From Persicaria tinctoria (lineage: Eukaryota; Streptophyta; Magnoliopsida; Caryophyllales; Polygonaceae): DNA of 64,000 bases. Below, in pieces: positions 1 to 11,900 of this stretch (positions within the stretch are counted from its first letter, which is position 1; each line of letters starts with the position of its first letter). Below the pieces are notes generated by a model. It saw only the letters and a program-made list of their open reading frames with translations. It was not told the DNA's origin and made no database searches. Made by a program: the position numbers and the translations under genes. The stretch covers positions 85,208,627 to 85,272,626 of the forward strand of contig JBANSL010000004.1 in NCBI GenBank assembly GCA_037127255.1. The letters are read 5' to 3'.

Positions 1-1013
1 GACGAAAATTCATGCCTGCACAATAACAAACAAATACATGCACACTGCAAAATTTCAGAAAAAACCTAGCATTAGATGCGTTAGCAGGGACAAACTCTTG
101 AAGAAACTAAACAGCTTAATCCTCCCTTCCCTCCTTACAATATTTTGCTTCCTCAAAGTTTGAAACTTCCCTTTATAAGTGACAAAGATCGTGCTTGTCT
201 GCCCACCAAAAAAAAAAGATCGTGCTTGTCCTTTTAGAAGTAGAAGCAATTTTGTCAAATTTACAAGACTGCTTCTTATCAACAACCATGTGTGTTCTCA
301 TGCTACATTCTAATTGTTGGAAGGGTAAAATCTATTTCATATTGTCAATCTTACAGGAAATGGCAAAAAATGTGAATAATACACAAAAAATAAATGATCA
401 TTATGAAATATAATTGAAAGGAAAGACTAGAAACAGAATGCCAAAGGACAAACAGAAGTTTTGAATTTGCAACAATAAGGTAACCTAATTGAACATGGGG
501 CCAATGACACACTAGCAAAGGGAAAACTTAGTAACTAATTGGTCATGGATTCGACAGGCCGTGATAGAGCATCAACCAAAATAAGATGATCTTAATTCCT
601 TTAGTAAATTGGAAAGGCACGAAAGGTAGATAACTTTTAGTATGAGCTGATGACTACTTTTCTTGACTGATTCTCCCTCCCGTCCTCCCCTCATTTAAAC
701 AAAAGTTACTGCTGCACTCAGAATTCAAGAACCATGTGATATAAAGTTTGCAAAGCCAACCAGCTCCTCTTGGACCTTCAAATCAACTTGTTCTCACAGA
801 CCTAGATTTTGGTCCTCACGGGTGTCTTAGGCTTTATAGATGTACATTCAATGAGCAATAAGACAATATATGAAATACAAGAACGCTGAACAGCCAAGTT
901 TTAGATTTTATTTTATTATAGTCGCGAAATTCCAGGAAAAATATCAAACCCAATCCCTAGACCCCCACGTTCATAGCCCTCTCTTATATTATAAATTGGA
1001 AGTCAAAGCATAC
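1..1013. other. Probable intron of the exonuclease gene
   Basis: AT-rich, non-coding. No exon continuing the exonuclease reading frame after the donor at 1013 could be found on the minus strand, so this is most likely one long intron. No repeat boundary was recognised. Confidence 0.5.
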
Positions 1014-4000
1014 CTTTTGCTGTAAAAACTTGTTTTGATGAAATAGAAGTTTGACGAAATGGCATTCCTGAAACAGAAAAGCTTTCTCCATCATACGATG
1101 ACTAATCTCTCCAGCTTGGGGGGGAGAATGCAATACCAAAAATAGTTGAAAGGTATGGAAAGCAAAATTATCAAATATCAAACATCTGTAACTTACATAT
1201 CACATTATTTATGCAATTGGAAACCACATATTAGATCCCCATGAAGATAACTAAGTAGAAAAGAAGTTGAAACAAGCAAGGAAACATACTTTTGGAAACT
1301 AAAACTTCCAAATTATAGGTACAGAGAGCTGCATGCTTTTTAAATGAAAACTCATATGGGAGGAAATATGTACATGAAATAAGTTTTGCTTAAGCAGAGC
1401 CTCACCATCATGGTCAAACACCACCTGCAGGGAAGCCATTACAAATCATAGTCAGCAACAATTATTTTGAATGGCCAAAAAAAATCATAAAAGGCAGCAA
1501 GATTGTAGGACAACCAATTGAGCACACAGTATTGAGTGACTAGCAAGGCTTTGAATCTAGTACTTTCCAATACAATTCTTCAGGTTTTTCCAATTTTAGC
1601 CAAATTCCTATACATCACAATTTAACCACAAGTCCACAACCACAACCAATAGAATGCAATTAGAAAATATAATAAACTAAGTTCTTCTAACAACGAATAT
1701 CGTTTGATATTAGGCTCATGCCAAATTCTTCAAGCAAGATGCATCAATAAACAGAGGGAAACAAAAGGTTAAACCGAACTCATTATTGCCTTTTACCTCT
1801 AATAAATTAAAGGACGGAAAAATATATGGACAGCGTTTCAGGGTTGAAGAAAGCAATATAAAATAAGAAGGAAGGACTTAGTTCCCAGTCATAAGAATCA
1901 TACCGCTACATGTGTAGGGATGAACTCCAGTACATCAATAATCTGCACAAAATAAGAAGAAAAAGGAACTGTCATTTCAAAACTTAACTTATATCGTAAA
2001 ACCGTCATATTTTTGGCAAAATAATGCTAGGGTTCACAATGTTATAAAGGTCATACACAAAAGAGTGCAAATGAACCATCAATAAGGAGCTGCTTTCTTC
2101 ATATTTGAAGCTGAATCTTGAAACTCACAAACAACCTAAAGAAGTCCCTCACAGTAGTGCATTTTTTTCATTAACAGAGATTTTATGTTCCTTGTCTTGC
2201 TTTATCATTTGATAAAAGTATACCTTGAGGGCATTAGAAATAAATAAGCAAATCTAAAAGTTGTGAAGATATAAAGCAAGCCCTATGAGTCTATGACACT
2301 TATTCATCTATGAGATATGCCTTGCACAGGGACATGGCCTCATCTCGAATGTGGAAAGGATCTTTGGGGGAATCAGACAATTGTAAAACAATTAAATGAT
2401 TAATAGCATGATGAAAATCATTTGGGTGACACCAAGATGACGGCAAGGTAACATTGGGCGTGCTGTAAAAGGATTTTCAACAACCACGGGGATGTAGCCG
2501 TTTATTATGATTTGGGCTGAGGAAGAGTGATTCAAAGGATGACGACATCATGCAGCAAGCTGTATTGAAGACTCAATTGAAGGATTCGGTAATTACAGTA
2601 ACTTTATTTGGACAAGGAAAGCAAAATAACAAAATCTGAGGTAAGGAAGGCAATCCCACCTAAAGCTTTAACTTATAAGTGGTTAATAGTTGAGGCAAGA
2701 AATTGATAAGAAGTAGGAAATGATTTCCAAGAAACTGGTAATAGATCACTCTATTAGCCCTGCCCCTTCTTTGGTGCAATTGGCTTTTAAAGTCTCAAGG
2801 AAGGACAGAGACTTTCCAGAAAGATCTATACCTCTATCTAACTACCGATGAATTCAGTTTACCAAAAAAAAAAAAAAACTATGAATTCACTTGATATTAT
2901 CTCTGAGAGGAATTGCTTGTAAGCAACGCAAGCTGAGGCGGGAGGACATTAAACTTAAATATTTTTGCAAAAAAAAAAAATCTTATTTATTATTTATACA
3001 TTTCCTTAGTTCTCCATGTACATATCACATCTTGCTCCTATTAAAAAAAATAACAACATTATCTTAACCTGATTTGTGTCAAGAAATCTAGACAAGTAGA
3101 AATTAGAATAAACTGCTCTTTACAGAACAACGTACAAGGAAAGGCGGCATTTGGTAGATAACTGAATTTATGGAATAAAAGAGCGTATGCAATGCATTAT
3201 ATTCAATCACATTTAACTTACAAGAGATAAAGCTGTGAATATAGTCAACACCCAGTCTCCATTGCCATCAGCATGTGACAGATAGCCATGTTGCAGTTTC
3301 GCTGCTCAACATATGAATAAAATAATCAATTAATCATTGTAGGATAGTGAGAAAACAAATCAAAATTAACATAGCAGTAAAAAGTTAAAAATGATCCTAG
3401 AATGCCAGTTGGTTATAGAGTAAGAGGTAGTCTCCAAAATGTTCCGCATAGATGAGCCACAAAAGGATGTTCAATCTTATATAATCCAATTATGTACATC
3501 CACATATTATCTTCAAATATATGCGAAGCATGAGAACACTTCACCGTATTTACCCAAGCAAATGCAATATATAAAGAGCAAGGGATTTTAACAAATATGT
3601 GATCCTCGTTTCCTTAAAATCATACTCAACATGTTACATGCTCATATGAGTTGCTATAGACTCCAGCCATGACCAACTAACCAACCCGCAGTCCTGAAGT
3701 CCAAAAAAATACTTTCATCTAACATCAGGCATTGTCATCAACAGGGTAGGGTCTTCCCATCCACAACAAATCATCAGAACTTGTTCTTTCTAGAGAACTA
3801 TGAAAAATAAATTGCCTTTATTTCCAGACCCTTAAAATTTCAAGAACTTTTCAACTCAATTCCTAGGACAGAAATGTTAGGAACAGGTTCAGTAATCAAT
3901 TGTTAGCTAAGTTTACACTTAGTACTATCACTATATATATTCCTTTGAACATAGGTTTGCCTTGTTTGCATACATAATGAGTTATAGGAATTACATACCC

Positions 4001-4842
4001 AAAAGCTTGTAGTATGCCCGGTAAATGACAGAGGTGCCATCAATGAGCATCAATCTACCATTTGAGCAGTTACTGCTAGCCAGACTATTCACAATCTTGA
4101 CTGAATTAAAAACCATGGATTCTCCCAGCTCTTCTGCACTTGTGGAGGTCATTCCCATCCTGCTATTAGAAGAAACATGGGCATTTCCAGCCCCATCCGA
4201 TGCCAAAGTATCCGAAGGAAGTACTGCATTGCAGCTTGAAACTTGTTGTGTATTGGAATTTTCTGATTTCAATGTTGATGATAATGAGGAGAAACCCTGA
4301 TAAAAGATAAATTATTTAGGATAAGCAGTAAAATAGCATAATTCTGGAACCTCTGTCATTGTAGGATCTAGACAAATCTCAAGTTCTAGTAGTGAGGGAA
4401 ATTATAAAATACAGACATATGAATATATGATCACAAAATAAGAATATGATGTCCCTTCCTCCCCAACTTATACATATTGTTGCCAATTCTAAAGTACCAG
4501 AAACAGGCATCAAGGATGTTCAATCAAGAAAGAAAACCATAGCTTAACTTATACGGATAAGTTTTATTCCCACAACCCTGTCCCCCAATCATCCTCCGAC
4601 TACTACCAGAAAAGTTGAAGAAGTTGGACCTCATTAAGGTTATTCTACTTGTTAGTTAACAAACAGGGATTGCATATGGAAAGATCAAATGATTCAGTTT
4701 ATTTTACCTTCAAATGAAATGCCGAAGAAACATTGATGAGATTGAACCTCCCATGGTTTACACCAACAGCCGGTATAATCGAAGCTTTCTTCCGTATGCA
4801 GCAAAAGTTCTTCAACAGGGAGTGCAAATGATGACACGCCAT
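1014..4842 (-). CDS. 5'-3' exonuclease family protein (Pol I-type exonuclease domain), 5' part only
   Basis: Partial gene; the 3' exons lie beyond the left edge. Six exons join in frame: 4842-4708, 4296-3999, 3301-3222, 1942-1904, 1424-1406 and 1067-1014. The start ATG at 4842 opens a basic, hydroxylated N-terminus that looks like an organelle transit peptide. A Ser/Asn-rich linker follows, then the hallmark LMLIDGTSVIYRAYYKLL at the end of exon 2, which is the start of the 5'-3' exonuclease fold of bacterial DNA polymerase I. HADGNGDWVLTIF is in exon 3 and the acidic metal-site motif VVFDHDG spans exons 4-6. The plant family is represented by Arabidopsis At3g52050, a free-standing exonuclease lacking the polymerase domain; cleavage of DNA flaps or RNA primers in organelles is inferred. 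The remaining exonuclease exons should be left of position 1; I see no further exon in 1-1013. A GA microsatellite (5191-5205) and a possible 5'-UTR donor near 5206 lie upstream. Confidence 0.85.
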
Positions 4843-5489
4843 GGTATTGGAAATCAATGTCACATGAACATTTAAGCTAATCGGCCTAAAACTCGAAAGG
4901 AATAGGAACTATTAACACAAAACACACCGCTAAAAAAATCGAATAGACGAACGGATAAATAACTTGAAAACAATTTATCGAGCCACTTAATGAAGTAAGC
5001 TAATGTTTGTGCTACTGTTTCGTTCATCTATTATCAGTAAGAGCAGCACAAGTAAGACTCAAATTGCGAGAAAAGAAACCCTAATCCGTCAAAGAAAGCA
5101 AACGGCCAAGCGCATAAACATCAGCAAGGAGGGCAATTTTGAACGGAAGCGCGGTGAATCCCTGTAAATTAGTTCAGCAGGTGTGTAGAAGAGAGAGAGA
5201 GAGAGCTTACTCTGTACCGGGGAGTCGCGATGCTCCCAGCGGGCGACACGAACAGAGAACAAGCAAGGTAGATGAAGAACAGTAAGGAAGAGGACTGCGA
5301 AGGACTGGTGCGGACGCTGTGGAGAGAAAACGAGAGGGCAAGGAGCCAAGGGACGTGGTGTTTGGGCGGTAGGGCAAGTGATTTGCGGGAATAAAACCAC
5401 TACTCCACTAGAGCCACTAGAGGCCTACTGGGAGATTGAATTTTCAAGTAATTTCATGAAATGACTTTTTTTACCAAAAGTCATACGGA

Positions 5490-5640
5490 AAGGGGTGGCC
5501 TAGTGGTGAGGTTCCGGGTTCGATCCCTCCCTCCGCCCCTTTCTTTGGAATTTCCATTCAAGGTTTGTCTTGCTCCCTTATCAGTGGTTCTTGCCGATTG
5601 AGTCACGTGCTCGGGATTTATCAACAAAGGTGAATTCCTC
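5490..5640 (+). repeat. tRNA-derived SINE-like fragment
   Basis: Contains a polymerase III A-box-like stretch (ggcctagtggtgag, from 5498) followed at unusually short distance by a B-box-like ggttcgatccc near 5517. Two boxes of this kind next to a T-rich tail region suggest a decayed tRNA-derived SINE. It does not fold as a real tRNA and no target duplication was identified. Confidence 0.35.
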
Positions 5641-5735
5641 GTCATAACTTCACATAATCACATACAATATGAAACAAGAAGCATAACAACTACAATAATT
5701 CAAGGACTTCAAAACATTATTTTGGGAAGACATAT

Positions 5736-6180
5736 ATGGAAACTAATCTGATAAAAGAAAAATGTACACTTAGGCGCATGAAAATTCTTCGATGGAAGAA
5801 ACCATTTGTAAACCACTTCAAAATCAATTTTGATGGATCTAGGTTGTCTTCTGGACGTGCAACTATTGGCTTTGTGATTCATGATCATGTTGGATTAGTT
5901 ACATCTTCGGGCTCTTCTCAGTGCGGCTCTGTCTCTTCGTTGATGACCAAAGCTTTGACACTCCACTCTTGCATTATTGCAGCTAGAGACTTGGGCCTGC
6001 AATGTGTTGAGATTGGGGGTGATAGTCTCACTATCATCACTATTGCAATCTCCGATGTTTGGCAATGTCCTTGGAGATTGAGATGACCATCACGGACATC
6101 CAGCTTCTCCTCCAACAGATTGAATTCCTTGGCTAGGAATTCATCATAGAGGCCGGCTTCATCAGCTTGATAGAGTTGAA
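5736..6180 (+). pseudogene. Orphan RNase H-like (RVT_3) domain fragment of a LINE
   Basis: An open frame from 5736 to 6086 encodes FKINFDGSRLSSGRATIGFVI and later ...VEIGGDSLTIITI. These match the first strand (NFDG) and the E-x-D region of the plant non-LTR retrotransposon RNase H domain. After the stop at 6086 a shifted frame continues recognisably (TDIQLLLQQIEF), so the copy is frameshifted. No reverse transcriptase is present upstream. It is one of several RNase H fragments in the window and lies in the spacer between the exonuclease gene and the GT61 pair. Confidence 0.65.
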
Positions 6181-6361
6181 CTAGTTAAAGAGTCCAGTTA
6201 ACATGAGCTGTAATTACTACTGCTGCTGATACATGATCATCTGTTGGAGTAACATTCAAGACTGATTATACAGGATTTACAAACAAACTTGCTGCTGAAA
6301 AAAAACCCAGAATCAAACAAACAAATAAAAAGATCGAATCTGGCAAAATGTATTGCATCTC

Positions 6362-8011
6362 CTACTGTTGCAGAAGCTCCAGTGATTTCAACAAGGTAGC
6401 TCTGAATCTCCCCAAATCAATCCTCACCTTCTGACCATCCAAGTAAGTCGCCTGGTATCCGACCCAGCCGTTCACCTTCATCGATGGGTCCGTTATCATC
6501 GGATGATCCAATGGATACTTGTCAGCTAGAGTGCTCTCCTTCCACTCTACCTTATACTCCAAGTATCTCAGGTTCATCGAGATGGCCGGTTGCTCGAAGT
6601 CATGCACCGCGAGCCACTCGAGGCCTATCGGCACAACCTGAATGAGGACTGCTTTCTCTGGCAGGAACACACTGTTTGTTAGACCTGCACCGTGCACACC
6701 CACCATCACGTCGAACGAGTTCACTTTCTTGGAGAAATCTTGCAGGTTCGAGCTTGCTTCCGAGATCTCCACATTGTAGCCTAGCCTCCTGGCCAATGCT
6801 GCTAGCTGACCGACATTGAGGAAGGCGCGCGATCTCCTCCTAGAGATGATCAGAAGCCGCGGTTTCTTGAGGCTTGGGGTCACCTTGGTCCTCCGCAAGG
6901 AGTAGGCTTTTCGTAGGAACTGCGTGAAGCTTCTCATGGAGTAGTGCTGTGGGGTTTCCGCGGGGTCTATGTCGAACTCCTTGTAGCTTTTTAGACCGAC
7001 TGTCGTGCTCTCGAAGCAATGTACTTCATTTGAGCTATCCATGTCTATGATGGGGTATTTTGAGAGGGAGTCTAGGAGGGCTTTGTACTTGATGAGCCGT
7101 GCTGGCCTTATGTCTGTCACGAGGAACTGAACGTCGCGATTGAAGGGTCTGGAGGTTATGTAGAGAGGGACTAGGACGTCGGTGAAGGCATGGAAGTGGT
7201 TCCCTGAGTATCCACCAGTCGAAAAGACAATGCCTGGGACGGTATGGTTGATGGAGCACCGTGGCATTGCATCAATGCCGAAGGAGGAGGGTGATCCTAA
7301 TGTCAACTCCCTCACACTTTTCATCACATGTCCATCAAATTTGCGAGGATATGGCTTTAGTCTCCATGTGATGTTGTTGCTCCCTTCGGTGTTGCTTGAG
7401 AGGGTTGATGGAGATATGTAGATTGTCGATGAGTTCCCATGGATTTGGATATCTCCATTGATCTCACAATAGTCTGATCTTGGAAGTGAGAAATTGCAGA
7501 TAGCAGCTGCATTCTTCCTTTGATCTTGCTGGACAACCTCTGCAACTGTCATGGATTTCACAAAAGGATATATTAAGGCTTGTTCATTCATATTTTCAAT
7601 GTGAGACTCTCTTTGGTCTCTTCACATATCTCAACAGATATTGTTATCTTACATTGATTACACACAAAGATCAAGCCTAATAATCTCAATGAAGTAATAC
7701 CTTGTGGCGGATTAGGAGTTTTTCTGGGGCTGAAGATTACAGGCTCTTTGAGATAAAGACTACGCGAGAGCTGAAAACTCGCTGCAAAAGGAAGAAAACT
7801 GAATTAATCTCACTTTTCCTACAATTGAGGATTGAAGAACAAACAAGGACATTTTAAGTAACTTACAAAGAGGAAGAGGACCCATGTAGGAGTTCAAATT
7901 AAGAGCACAGAACAAGCTCAATGTCATAACCAAGCAACCGAAGAATGCACAGGTAAACGGCTTCTTCTGATCCTGCTTGCTGAAGCTTCGTGCGAATGAT
8001 TTTCCGTACAT
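6362..8011 (-). CDS. Glycosyltransferase family 61 protein, gene A
   Basis: Three exons: 8011-7867, 7781-7701 and 7545-6362, giving 469 aa (467 if the acceptor six bases downstream, exon from 7539, is used). The short cytosolic N-terminus rich in Lys and Gln is followed by one membrane segment (about residues 20-40), a type II Golgi anchor. A stem follows, then the DUF563/GT61 catalytic domain with CSINHTVPGIVFSTGGYSGN, the FTDVLVPLY motif and the C-terminal VHGAGLTNSVFLP motif. The family adds xylose or arabinose to xylan or N-glycans in the Golgi; which sugar this enzyme uses cannot be read from the sequence. It is the tandem paralogue of gene B (13891-15417), with the same three-exon, phase-1 structure. 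A complete copia element begins 383 bp upstream of the ATG, so its native promoter is cut short. Confidence 0.93.
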
Positions 8012-8394
8012 TTTCTCCAGCCTCAAGTACCAACTTGAGCTTTTTTTAGATCTCCAAAGCCTTGAACAATTATATACTAATGAAGGTTCAGTCCTATGGT
8101 GCCAAATGGCCATGAAGGAGAAAATTTTGGATGATTAATTTAATGTGTTTAATAAGTGAAACTGCTCCCCACGTTTCCCTTTGTTAAACAATCCAGCAGC
8201 TTCCACTTCTTCATGTGTTCTTTGGTTCATATAGGAGGTGCATAAGTTGATGCACCCCGGAACCATATTCGAGCCTATAAACTCAATTTCATTTGACTTT
8301 TTAAAGAGAAATGAAACAAGTGTTCTTTTCTGATTCGTCGATCCCCAATAATTTGTGATTTGCTTGATCATATATATAAAATAAGGGGGAATTG

Positions 8395-8886
8395 TGTTGG
8401 GCTCCCTCCTTAATATGGGCTAAGGAATTGATGGGCCAAATGAATGATATGGATGAGCCCATGTTCAAGAAAGATGAAGAAGGTCCTAGACTAATTCAAT
8501 GAAGAAAGTCTAGATGGATCATACGGTAGAAGCACTAGATGGGTATAGAAAAGTGTAGAATCATGTGCTAATTTCTATCCTAGGAATTTGTATAATCACT
8601 AGAAAATTCTAGGCTAATTGGTGAAAGTTTTCACCGACATTAGGAGCCTATATATAGGCTTTAGATGGACACTTTCCATCATCCATCCAAGCCAAAAGCA
8701 AATCCAAGCCTAAGTGTGTGAGAGATCAAGCCTAGTAAGAGTGAGTGTAAGTGAGCCACAAAATTATATAGTGAGAGTTATATTCTTGTAAAGTTTCCAC
8801 TATATAATACAAGTTCCACTTTTATACAAAAGTGAGTCTTGCCCATCTTAATCCTACGAAGCGGGAAAACCCGATTTTTCCCAACA
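8395..8886 (+). repeat. 5' LTR of copia-1
   Basis: TGTTGGG...CCCAACA, 492 bp, with a TATATA motif inside (cctatatatagg near 8650) as candidate promoter. Appears identical to 12963-13454. Confidence 0.97.
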
Positions 8887-8887
8887 G

Positions 8888-8900
8888 TGGTATCAGAGCC
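8888..8900 (+). other. Primer binding site of copia-1
   Basis: TGGTATCAGAGCC, one base after the 5' LTR. It matches the 3' end of plant initiator tRNA-Met, the usual minus-strand primer of copia elements. Confidence 0.9.
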
Positions 8901-8939
8901 AGGTTCATTTTCGGAAGGTGTTAGCTCGTGCGGATCAAG

Positions 8940-11900
8940 ATGGAGGCTACCGTCACTTACGAGGGTGACATGTTCAAGCTCACGGCAGAAAACTACTCTT
9001 ATTGGAAGCCGATGATGGAGGATCATCTCTACTACAAGGACCTGTACGAACCCGTCTTCAACAAGGACAAGCCTCAAGGAAAGAGTGATAAGGAGTGGGA
9101 TCTCCTTAATCGGAAGGCGGTCGCCATGATCCGTAAGTATATCGATAAAACTCTCTTTGAACATGTTTCTAATTACACAAATGCTTTTGAATTGTGGACA
9201 AAGCTTGAGTCCATGATTCAAAAGAAATCGCCTCGTAACATGGCCCTCCTAGCTAGACGGTTGGTGAAGATGGAGTATAAGGATGGCCAAAGCATGATTG
9301 AGCACTTGAATAATTTCAAGGGGCTTGTCAATCAGCTAAGTAAGGTGGATATGGTGCTTGATGACAAGTTACAAGCCATCCTACTCCTCACCTCTCTGCC
9401 AGAGAGTTGGGATACTCTGGTAGTTACTCTAAGTAACTCATCACCAGACGGGAAGCTCACCATGGATACCGTATGTGATAGTCTTCTCAATGAAGAAGCT
9501 AGGAGGAAAGAGAGAGGAATAACTAATCATTCCGAGGCCAATGTCCTTGACAACCGTGGCAATAATGATGCCCGTGGACGGAAGCAAAACCGAGACCGAG
9601 ATCAGTCTCGAGGACGATCCAAGTCACGCACCAGGGTCACGTGCTACTACTGTGGCAAACCGGGCCACAAGAGGCAAGAGTGTCGCATCCTCAAGAGAGA
9701 TCAGAAGGCCGGAAACGTGAAGCCGGACCAGATCAATCCTACGAGGAGACGAGAAGAAAGGAGTACTGCCGCCATGGCTGATGAAGGCGAGGATTCATAT
9801 CTCGTTGAAGGAGGTAACATTCTAAACATTGAATGTAATGATATCTCATGGATTGTCGATTCTGGTGCCTCCTTTCATGTTACCCCACACAAAAGTTTCT
9901 TCTCATCCTACCGAAGTGGTGACTTCGGTACCGTCCTGATGGGAAATCATGGATGGAGCAAGATCGTGGGGAGAGGAGATATTATCCTCACATCCAACAC
10001 AGGATGCAAGCTCATCCTAAAAGATGTAAGGCATGTCCCTGATATGAGACGTAACCTCATATCAACTGGAAGGCTAGACGATGATGGTTACTTTAGTCAA
10101 AATGGCGGAGGCAAATGGAAGCTGACTAAAGGTAACCTAACCGTGGCTCGAGGAAGAAAAGAAGGCACATTGTACTGGACAGAAGCAAAGGTCTGCAAGG
10201 GAGAGGTGAACGTTGCCAGCAACGACATGGAGATCTGGCACCAAAGACTTGGACACATGAGCGAGAAGGGCATTCAAATCCTCGCTCGAAGGCAGCTCCT
10301 CCCTAACCTGAAAGGTACTTCCCTCGACCCATGCTCTGATTGTTTAGTCGGTAAACAACATAGAGTAGCTTTCCAAAGATCATCTCCACCCACGAGGAGG
10401 AAGCATGTCCTAGACCTTGTACACACAGATGTGTGTTCAATGACAGAAAAATCCAATGGAGGGGCACTGTATTTTGTGACCTTCATTGATGATCACTCAA
10501 GAAAGGTCTGGGTGCGCTTGTTGAAATCAAAGGATCAAGTCCTCGAAGCATTCAAGGAGTTCCATCCCAAGGTGGAACGGGAGACTGGTCGGAAACTCAA
10601 GTGTGTCCGATCAGACAATGGTGGTGAGTACCGAGGACCCTTTGAGGCGTATTGTAGCTCCTATGGGATCAGGCTTGAGAAGACACCGCCTAAGACGCCA
10701 CAGCTGAACGGGGTTGCTGAGAGGATGAACCGTACTCTCACAAAGAGAGTCCGATGCATGCTCTCTCATGCCAAGCTACCCAAGTCATTCTGGGGAGAAG
10801 CCTTGATGACCGCCGTCGACATCATCAACCTCACACCTTCTGTCCCTCTAAACGGAGATATCCCAGAAGAGGTCTGGTCAGGGAAGAAGGCCTCATACAA
10901 ACACTTGAAGGTGTTCGGGTGCAAAGCGTTCGTTCACATTCCAAGGGACGAGCGGGCCAAGCTTGATGCTAAGACAAAGGAGTGCATCTATCTTGGTTCA
11001 CCCAGAGATGAGTTCGGCTATCGGCTATGGGATCCGGCCACCAGCAAGGTTATTAGGAGCCGAGATGTTGTGTTCTTTGAAGATCAGACGATTGAAGACA
11101 TCCGAAGATCAACAAAGCCGATGCGAAGACAAAGGAGGGAAGAGCTAAGTCCCTCAAATGCCCAGCGGGACGATTCAGAAGAAGCTCCGATCGAGAGCGA
11201 TGACGAAGCTGATGATGAAGATCATTCTCAAGAGCAGAATGATCAAGAAGATGCCCCAGTTGAGCCGGAAGCAGAATCAAGCACTCCAGTAGAGCCTGAG
11301 CTGAGGCGGTCCTCTAGAGACAAGCGGCCGTCCAACCGATACAGCTCAGATGAGTATGTGACCCTCACGGATGAGGGGGAGCCTCAAAGCTATAAGGAGG
11401 CTATGGATGATATCCACAAGGCTGAGTGGCTAAGAGCCATGCAGGAGGAGATGCAATCCCTGCATGAGAACCACACCTACGAGCTGGTGAAGCTACCAAA
11501 AGGGAGACGAGCCTTGAAGAACAAATGGGTGTATCGGCTGAAAACCGAGGACAACAACTCGAAGCCCCGCTACAAGGCTCGATTAGTCGTGAAAGGGTTC
11601 AGCCAGAAGAAGGGCATCGACTTCGAAGAAATATTCTCTCCGGTCGTGAAGATGTCATCTATCCGAGTTGTTCTAGGCTTAGCAGCAAGCCTAGACTTGG
11701 AGATTGAACAACTCGATGTCAAGACAGCATTCCTCCATGGTGACCTTGAAGAGGAGATATACATGGAGCAGCATGAAGGATTCAAAGTTCCAGGCAAGGA
11801 GAACATGGTGTGCAAACTCACGAAGAGTCTCTACGGCCTAAAGCAAGCACCAAGACAGTGGTACAAGAAGTTCGACTCTTTCATGGCGGATCACAACTTC

